Source: a gamma proteobacterium symbiont of Ctena orbiculata
GTDB lineage: Bacteria > Pseudomonadota > Gammaproteobacteria > Chromatiales > Chromatiaceae
Reading direction: 5' to 3'
NCBI GenBank assembly: GCA_003058525.1
Contig: QBVD01000008.1
Span: forward strand, 1-37,723
DNA: 37,723 nucleotides
The first letter of the stretch is position 1. Each line of letters starts with the position of its first letter. Shown here piece after piece: positions 33,113-37,723 of this stretch. The translations under genes and the position numbers were made by a program. The notes under the pieces are model-generated. The model saw nothing but the letters and a program-made list of their open reading frames with translations. It did no database searches and was not told the origin of the DNA.

Positions 33113-36100
33113 TTACCAGCCACAGGTTGAGCCGGTGCGATCCAGGGATACATCTTCCCATACGCTTTCCGATACCCGGCCTTCCGCGAGATGGAGTTTC
33201 CACTCCCGACCGTCTTCGCCGTTACAGGCCACTTCCTGCCATTCGTCGTCATGGCAACCCTGACAGACGGTAGTGCGCGGATCAGTGGAGCCGAATACAG
33301 AGCCTGAGGTCAGTATCTCCACCTGGTCCATGGTCTTACGCGATACCCGCCCCTTCATGGCATGCTCCAGCCACTCATCTTCCGATACACTGACTTCATC
33401 GTTCTCGTTTTCATGACAGCTGATACAGAAGTCGTCTCGAGGATCGTGATTATCGGTAAAAGTATGAGCCCAACTCACTGCCGCGTCGAAATCACCGGCG
33501 ATCGGCGTTCCGTCGAAGCGTAGACCTTCTCCCTCGTCACAGTTGTCTCCATCCTCACCCGGCGCACAGACCCGTGTGGGTATCTGGGCATCAGGATTGT
33601 CGGCCAGAGTCTCGTACATATGGCACGAACCGCACTTCAGCGGACCATGGCTGTCATCGCTGTTGAGATAGGCCGCCTGGGCATAGGTGGTTGCATCCAC
33701 GCCATCGACACCAGGACCCTGTTCCAGATGGGGCGCCACCGGATAGAGGCCGTGGATCGACTCATGACAACCCTGACAGGTGATATCCCGGTGACCGCGC
33801 GAGTAACGCATCAGCCCCGCCTTGCGTGGATAGTTAAAGGGTGCGTGGTCATTACCCGGCTGATGGCCGCTCGGCTCCACATAAGGTGCGGTATGACAAT
33901 CGGCGCAATGGGGTTCGCCGGCGGCGAGCCAGTGGTCGCGTCCGTCGGTTGCCGCCGAGAAGGGTACCGCGGCCGCCATCGATCCACTCAGGGTCTGCTG
34001 GGCGGCGGCCACGCAATCGTCGGTGGTGCAGAAATCGAGGATGCTGACACTGAAATCACCATCGCCATCGAAGCTGCCGCAGATCTGGAAGTCCGCCTCG
34101 CCGTTGCCATCACAGTCGGGGCCTGGCGCTGCGGCACCCGTGGTACATGCGGTGACGTCACCCGCCACCTCGATGGTAGCCAGCTTGGCGTCGAGCGCCG
34201 GGTCGGTACTGCCGCCCAAATAGGCGCAGAGCCCAGGATCGCGGCGCCAGATGGCCATGGTCTCTTCCGAGGTGCGAATCGCTCCATCGGCCGGGAAGAC
34301 ATTGGGATCTCTTGGATCGAGCCAGTCCAAAGCCTGTTGCGTATCGACGCCCACTGCGGCGGCAATGTCATCCAGTGAAGCCAGCGCGCGTATATTGCTC
34401 GCGCCTGGACCGGGTATGCCATCGATCAGGCTCTCCATGTTTTCGCGTTTCCAGATCTCCTGGCTCAACTGGTTGTGACAGTTGGTACACCAGATACCCC
34501 GGTCGTCGCGATCGCTGCCCGCAAGGCCTGCCTGATTGCGTGACACATTGTCGCGCAACCATTCGCCGATGGCGGTCAGATGCTCAGGCGTACCTGCACC
34601 ATCGATATCCTTGAACGGATTGGAGTGAACATCGCGACCGACGAAACAACCGCCGGCGCCCAAACGGTTATCCGTATCGGCATAGAAGTTGTCCCCCGTC
34701 TCGGTGATGGGATAGCCCGCCATGTCACCATTGGAACGATGGGCTGGATGACATCCCTGACAGCCGCCGAAACGGCCGAGACTGTCGCTGAATGCGATCG
34801 GACCGCCCTCACCGACACCGCGATGGGTCTGATGAATCGCCTCGGACATGGGCAGAATCACCTTATCGTTACCCTCATCATCGATAAAGGAGGCCGACTT
34901 GACCTGGGCGATGACGTTATCCGCATGGCAACGTTGACACAGCACGGTGGTATTGCCGATTCGGGTGCTTTGCGCGAACACGGGCCGGTTGTTTTGCGCC
35001 GACAGATCGGCAGCCAATGTATCGCACTCTGCCGGAGTGCCGCAGGCCGGATAGTTGACCAGGAAATCCGTGCCATGGCTCATGTCATGCAGGCCGAGAA
35101 TACTGATGGCCGCACTCTTGAGTCGCGGATACCAATCCGAGTCGCCAGGACCTATACCATAATAGCTCATCCAGAAATTGTACTCCTGCTGAACCTTGGC
35201 CCAGATTTCATCCCCGCTCTTATGAGGAGAATTGGTGGTATCCACCTCTGAATGGCAGCGCTCGCAGTTGGGGATATCGATGGGGGCGGTACCGAAGCCC
35301 TCCACCGGCACACCATTCTGCATCACAGGCTCACCCATGCCGCCCGGCTGACCGGGATCGTAATGGCGCAACTTGGCCCTCATCGCGACAAAGGGGCGTA
35401 CAGAGTCCTCGAACATCGCGCCCGGATCGGCAAAGAAGTTGATGGAATCCTCGAACGGAGTCAACGGGAGCCCCAAGGCCTCCCAGATCCTGGGTGAGGT
35501 CAGGGTGATCGGCAGGTTCTCCAACACCTTCATCTGAGTGTAGACAACAGTGCCATGCTCACCCGAGAATGTCAGTACATTGCCATTGGATGCGCCACCA
35601 CAGTCATTCGGTACGGCAGGATTGCTTGGTACACCATCGGGATGAGAAACAGGCCCCATGGGATGGAGGCCGGCGCCGCAATCCGCGGGATACTCGATAT
35701 GGCCGGTTACGCCGAGTCGAATCTTATCGCTCTCCGCGGTTGAATTGTTTGGATTGGCACCCTCCAGGTCGGCATAGATATAGAGATGATTCCAGACTGC
35801 ATTCCAGTAGTTGTCGGTCGGATCATCGAAATCGCCATCGCCCACCATAGCGCCGCTGACACCGTTCCAGGTCGGGTTGCCGTCTTGACCTGAAATCACT
35901 AACGAACCGTCGGGATTGACCGCCGCGGAATCGGCAAGGGTATTCCACATCAGCAGTGAATTGCCCTCTGTCGCACTGATCAGTGTTGAGGTCTGCGGTA
36001 CTACCTGCGGGCGGGTTTCGCGGGGCTGTGCATCATGCCAATATTCGAGCACATACTTTTGGAAATCCCCATTCGCATCGAGATCGGGGTCACGTAAAAC

Positions 36101-36550
36101 AGTCTGGCGTCCCAAAGCATCCAGGCCTACCGAGGGATCTCCCTCGAGAAGACGCGCGAAGGCCGTCTGCCCTTCGTCACTCTGCTGTGTCTTTACAACC
36201 TGGGCAAGGATAGAGTTGTAGGGAGGGAGCACACAACAGTAAGCGAACTCAAACCCGGTACAGTGCATACCGAGTTCATAGTTCATCATGATGTTGAAAC
36301 TGTTCTTTGGGCGCAGTGCCAGGCCATTACCGCCATCGTCACCGTCATCTTCGGAATGCTTCTCTTCCTCTTCCTCTTCCTTCCTGCGCTCATCCTCTTC
36401 ACTACTGTGCTTGCCTTCCTCGTGCTTTTCCTCTCCTTCATCTCTGCTCGCCCAGCTATTGTCCATGGCGAAAATCAGCATAAAGATAAACGAAATCGCG
36501 AGTGTTACGAAGCGATGGGATTTATTACGTCGTGATTGATTGAACTTCAT
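33113..36550 (-). CDS. large secreted nonahaem cytochrome c with LGMHC N-terminal domain
   Basis: A 1145-residue exported protein. The signal peptide spans residues 1-34, followed by a highly charged Glu/Lys/Asp stretch at 36-75. At 88-120 is YELGMHC...VLPPYNSILAQVV, the same domain as in the PKD cytochrome at 20440. Nine CxxCH sites follow from residue 429 on: CERCH, CQRCH, CQGCH, CTNCH, CADCH, CQGCH, CGSCH, CISCH and CQGCH. A segment near 800-850 is rich in Asp/Gly (DGNGEADF, DGDGDFS), resembling calcium-binding dockerin-like loops. The start has GAGGGG 9-14 bases upstream. The role is probably long-range electron transfer in the periplasm or at the cell surface. A TlpA-like gene lies upstream and a PPIase gene downstream on the same strand. 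Confidence 0.9.
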   Translation of the reverse strand: MKFNQSRRNKSHRFVTLAISFIFMLIFAMDNSWASRDEGEEKHEEGKHSSEEDERRKEEEEEEKHSEDDGDDGGNGLALRPKNSFNIMMNYELGMHCTGFEFAYCCVLPPYNSILAQVVKTQQSDEGQTAFARLLEGDPSVGLDALGRQTVLRDPDLDANGDFQKYVLEYWHDAQPRETRPQVVPQTSTLISATEGNSLLMWNTLADSAAVNPDGSLVISGQDGNPTWNGVSGAMVGDGDFDDPTDNYWNAVWNHLYIYADLEGANPNNSTAESDKIRLGVTGHIEYPADCGAGLHPMGPVSHPDGVPSNPAVPNDCGGASNGNVLTFSGEHGTVVYTQMKVLENLPITLTSPRIWEALGLPLTPFEDSINFFADPGAMFEDSVRPFVAMRAKLRHYDPGQPGGMGEPVMQNGVPVEGFGTAPIDIPNCERCHSEVDTTNSPHKSGDEIWAKVQQEYNFWMSYYGIGPGDSDWYPRLKSAAISILGLHDMSHGTDFLVNYPACGTPAECDTLAADLSAQNNRPVFAQSTRIGNTTVLCQRCHADNVIAQVKSASFIDDEGNDKVILPMSEAIHQTHRGVGEGGPIAFSDSLGRFGGCQGCHPAHRSNGDMAGYPITETGDNFYADTDNRLGAGGCFVGRDVHSNPFKDIDGAGTPEHLTAIGEWLRDNVSRNQAGLAGSDRDDRGIWCTNCHNQLSQEIWKRENMESLIDGIPGPGASNIRALASLDDIAAAVGVDTQQALDWLDPRDPNVFPADGAIRTSEETMAIWRRDPGLCAYLGGSTDPALDAKLATIEVAGDVTACTTGAAAPGPDCDGNGEADFQICGSFDGDGDFSVSILDFCTTDDCVAAAQQTLSGSMAAAVPFSAATDGRDHWLAAGEPHCADCHTAPYVEPSGHQPGNDHAPFNYPRKAGLMRYSRGHRDITCQGCHESIHGLYPVAPHLEQGPGVDGVDATTYAQAAYLNSDDSHGPLKCGSCHMYETLADNPDAQIPTRVCAPGEDGDNCDEGEGLRFDGTPIAGDFDAAVSWAHTFTDNHDPRDDFCISCHENENDEVSVSEDEWLEHAMKGRVSRKTMDQVEILTSGSVFGSTDPRTTVCQGCHDDEWQEVACNGEDGREWKLHLAEGRVSESVWEDVSLDRTGSTCGW

Positions 36551-36930
36551 AATCGAACCCCTCCATGAAGCTGTACGATTTTTATGTGGGACGAGTACTC
36601 CGGCGGCGTTATACGTCCACGATTAGCTCACATTGAATGTGATGATCCTCCTGTCCAATAGCTACCAAATAAATGAGCAACCAACAATAACCACTTGTAT
36701 TAATTTGTTTTTTTATCCAGCACTCATTACTAATACATTGGCCGTTTTGGGCAGGTTGTCCCAAAATTAGCAAAACAAGATTAAGAGAAACTTAAAAAGT
36801 TGAGGATTTGGGAAAAGAAATACTAGGCTGGGTTTAAAGATGTGACCCAGTTCATGCTCTAAAATCTGACAGGACGGCGCTTACGCTTCGCTCAGTTGAC
36901 AGTCCCCGATGCATATTCACCGCAGGCACC
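36551..36930. other. intergenic region upstream of the large cytochrome gene
   Basis: About 380 bases with no gene. It has two notable palindromes: TCACATT-G-AATGTGA (36628-36642, perfect) and TTTTGGG (36745-36751) with CCCAAAA (36760-36766). The first is near enough to the minus-strand start at 36550 to act as an operator. The second could be an operator or the hairpin of a terminator for the TlpA-like gene, but it is 165 bases past that stop. Confidence 0.45.
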
Positions 36931-37461
36931 CTACTTCTGCATGACCTGGTGAACAATCGAAGTGGCTTCGTCACTATCCCACTCGATAGGACCAATCGCC
37001 TTATAACGCAAGCGCCCCTGTCCATCAACGAGAAAACTGCTCGGGAAGACCTTGACCTCCCAGGCGTTGGCTGCGACCCGGCTTGGATCAAGTAGAACGG
37101 GAAACGTAAGTTTCAGGCGTGCCGCCATTTTACTTACACGACGTTCGCTCTCCTCGACATTGATGGCCAGAATGACAAAATCGGAATGGTTCATCGCCTC
37201 TTTCAACCTGATCAGGGACGGCATCTCCTCAATACAGGGAGGGCACCAGGTTGTCCAGAAGTTGAGTAAAACCGTTTTGCCCTTGAGATCGCTGATTTTG
37301 ACTTGATTGCCTTTTAAGTCTTGAAGCACCAGGGAGGGGGCAGGATGATTCGGCAATACAACCTCAAGCCAGCCACCATGCGTCAGGCCGCTTACTGAAA
37401 ATGAAAACAGGATCAGCACCTGTATGAGATTGATCAAATATGATCTTTTGAGCAGATTCAT
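36931..37461 (-). CDS. TlpA/ResA-type thioredoxin-like disulfide reductase
   Basis: A 176-residue protein with an N-terminal hydrophobic helix (about residues 9-28) that serves as anchor or signal peptide. The thioredoxin-like fold has the redox pair C73 and C76 in TWCPPC, preceded by GKTVLLNFW and followed by VFPSSFLVD with the cis-Pro. TlpA/ResA proteins keep haem-site cysteines reduced for c-type cytochrome assembly. Its position directly upstream of a nine-haem cytochrome gene on the same strand fits such a task, though a general reductant role is possible. Confidence 0.9.
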   Translation of the reverse strand: MNLLKRSYLINLIQVLILFSFSVSGLTHGGWLEVVLPNHPAPSLVLQDLKGNQVKISDLKGKTVLLNFWTTWCPPCIEEMPSLIRLKEAMNHSDFVILAINVEESERRVSKMAARLKLTFPVLLDPSRVAANAWEVKVFPSSFLVDGQGRLRYKAIGPIEWDSDEATSIVHQVMQK

Positions 37462-37469
37462 GGTGTTTT

Positions 37470-37723
37470 TTTCTTAGGGCCTGTTAACACTAATCCAATA
37501 CACCCTGCTGGGGCTGTTTTTGTGCCCAGCAAGGCAGAATGAGCGTAGTGTAGTTATTCTACATGAGCGAATGATAACGCCGCTGGGGGCGAAAACAGCC
37601 CCAGCCCTTCGGGTTGCGCCTGAAAAAGCGCCACTCGGCGTTGCTCGTCGCTCATTTGGAATAACCAAACCTCTCTCCTCGCGCCCCGAAGGAAGTGCCC
37701 TTGGGGTGCGCCTTGATTGGCGC
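37470..37723. repeat. dispersed intergenic repeat of gammaproteobacterial type (runs off window)
   Basis: Starts near GGCCTGTTAACACTAATCC. CTGGGGCTGTTTT (37508-37520) and AAAACAGCCCCAG (37592-37604) are perfect inverted arms around GTAGTTATTCTAC. Then come CTTCGGGTTGCGCCTGAAA and CGTTGCTCGTCGCTCATTTGG with AATAACCAAACC. I recognise these strings, from memory, as a dispersed element seen in many gammaproteobacteria. Only one, incomplete copy is in view, so the repeat nature is not shown by this window itself. Confidence 0.55.

Noticed and set aside
36628-36642. CRP/FNR binding site
   Set aside because: The order is TCACA then TGTGA; CRP needs TGTGA-N6-TCACA and FNR TTGAT-N4-ATCAA.

Overview
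The window looks like chromosomal DNA of a gammaproteobacterium, most likely a free-living or symbiotic sulfur-oxidising type. This rests on the mix of genes (Mrp/complex I-like operon, large multihaem cytochromes, TolC, SurA-like PPIase, several c-di-GMP enzymes) and on the style of the intergenic repeats. No rRNA or other marker is present, so the taxon is an inference.

Layout. (1) Positions 1-1391: the tail of an IS4-type transposase, two small uncharacterised genes and AT-rich sequence. (2) 1392-12829, plus strand: one long operon for a membrane-bound respiratory complex. It has an Mrp-type antiporter module (E, F, G, MbhD-like, B, C, D-like), a second NuoL-like proton/ion channel, a NuoH-like subunit, and NuoB-, NuoC- and NuoD-like subunits. 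It ends with a protein joining a NuoI-like 2x[4Fe-4S] domain to a GltD-type FAD/NAD(P)H oxidoreductase. Subunit order matches, from memory, the archaeal Mbx/Mbs operon. The large subunit keeps only two of the four NiFe-binding cysteines, so it is not expected to be a hydrogenase. This is the strongest candidate for a little-described system. (3) 12999-13502: a rubrerythrin/ferritin-like protein. (4) 13681-20380: a TolC-type outer membrane protein, a GGDEF-EAL membrane sensor and three PhnD-like periplasmic binding proteins with no ABC transporter, which looks like a ligand-sensing c-di-GMP unit.

(5) 20440-25710, minus strand: an OmpR-type regulator, its sensor kinase and a secreted nine-haem cytochrome with a PKD domain, closed by a clear rho-independent terminator. 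(6) 26165-26518: a small membrane protein. (7) 26691-29196: an SOS-type cassette of a LexA-family repressor (with two GTTC-N7-GTTC-type boxes in front of it), a Y-family DNA polymerase and a divergent SRAP/HMCES-like protein. (8) 29507-31345: a diguanylate cyclase whose periplasmic part looks like a prenyltransferase/terpene-cyclase alpha-toroid. (9) 31458-37461, minus strand: a TlpA-like thioredoxin, a second nine-haem cytochrome sharing an LGMHC N-terminal domain with the first, and a SurA/PpiC-type isomerase.

Five copies of an AT-rich inverted-repeat element, with 7-nt AAAACTC/AAAACTT arrays around a GTGAGCGAAGCGAAC core, sit between genes. Related sequence appears to have entered the coding ends of two genes. 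A GTGCGGC palindrome pair and, at the right edge, another dispersed-type repeat complete the picture.
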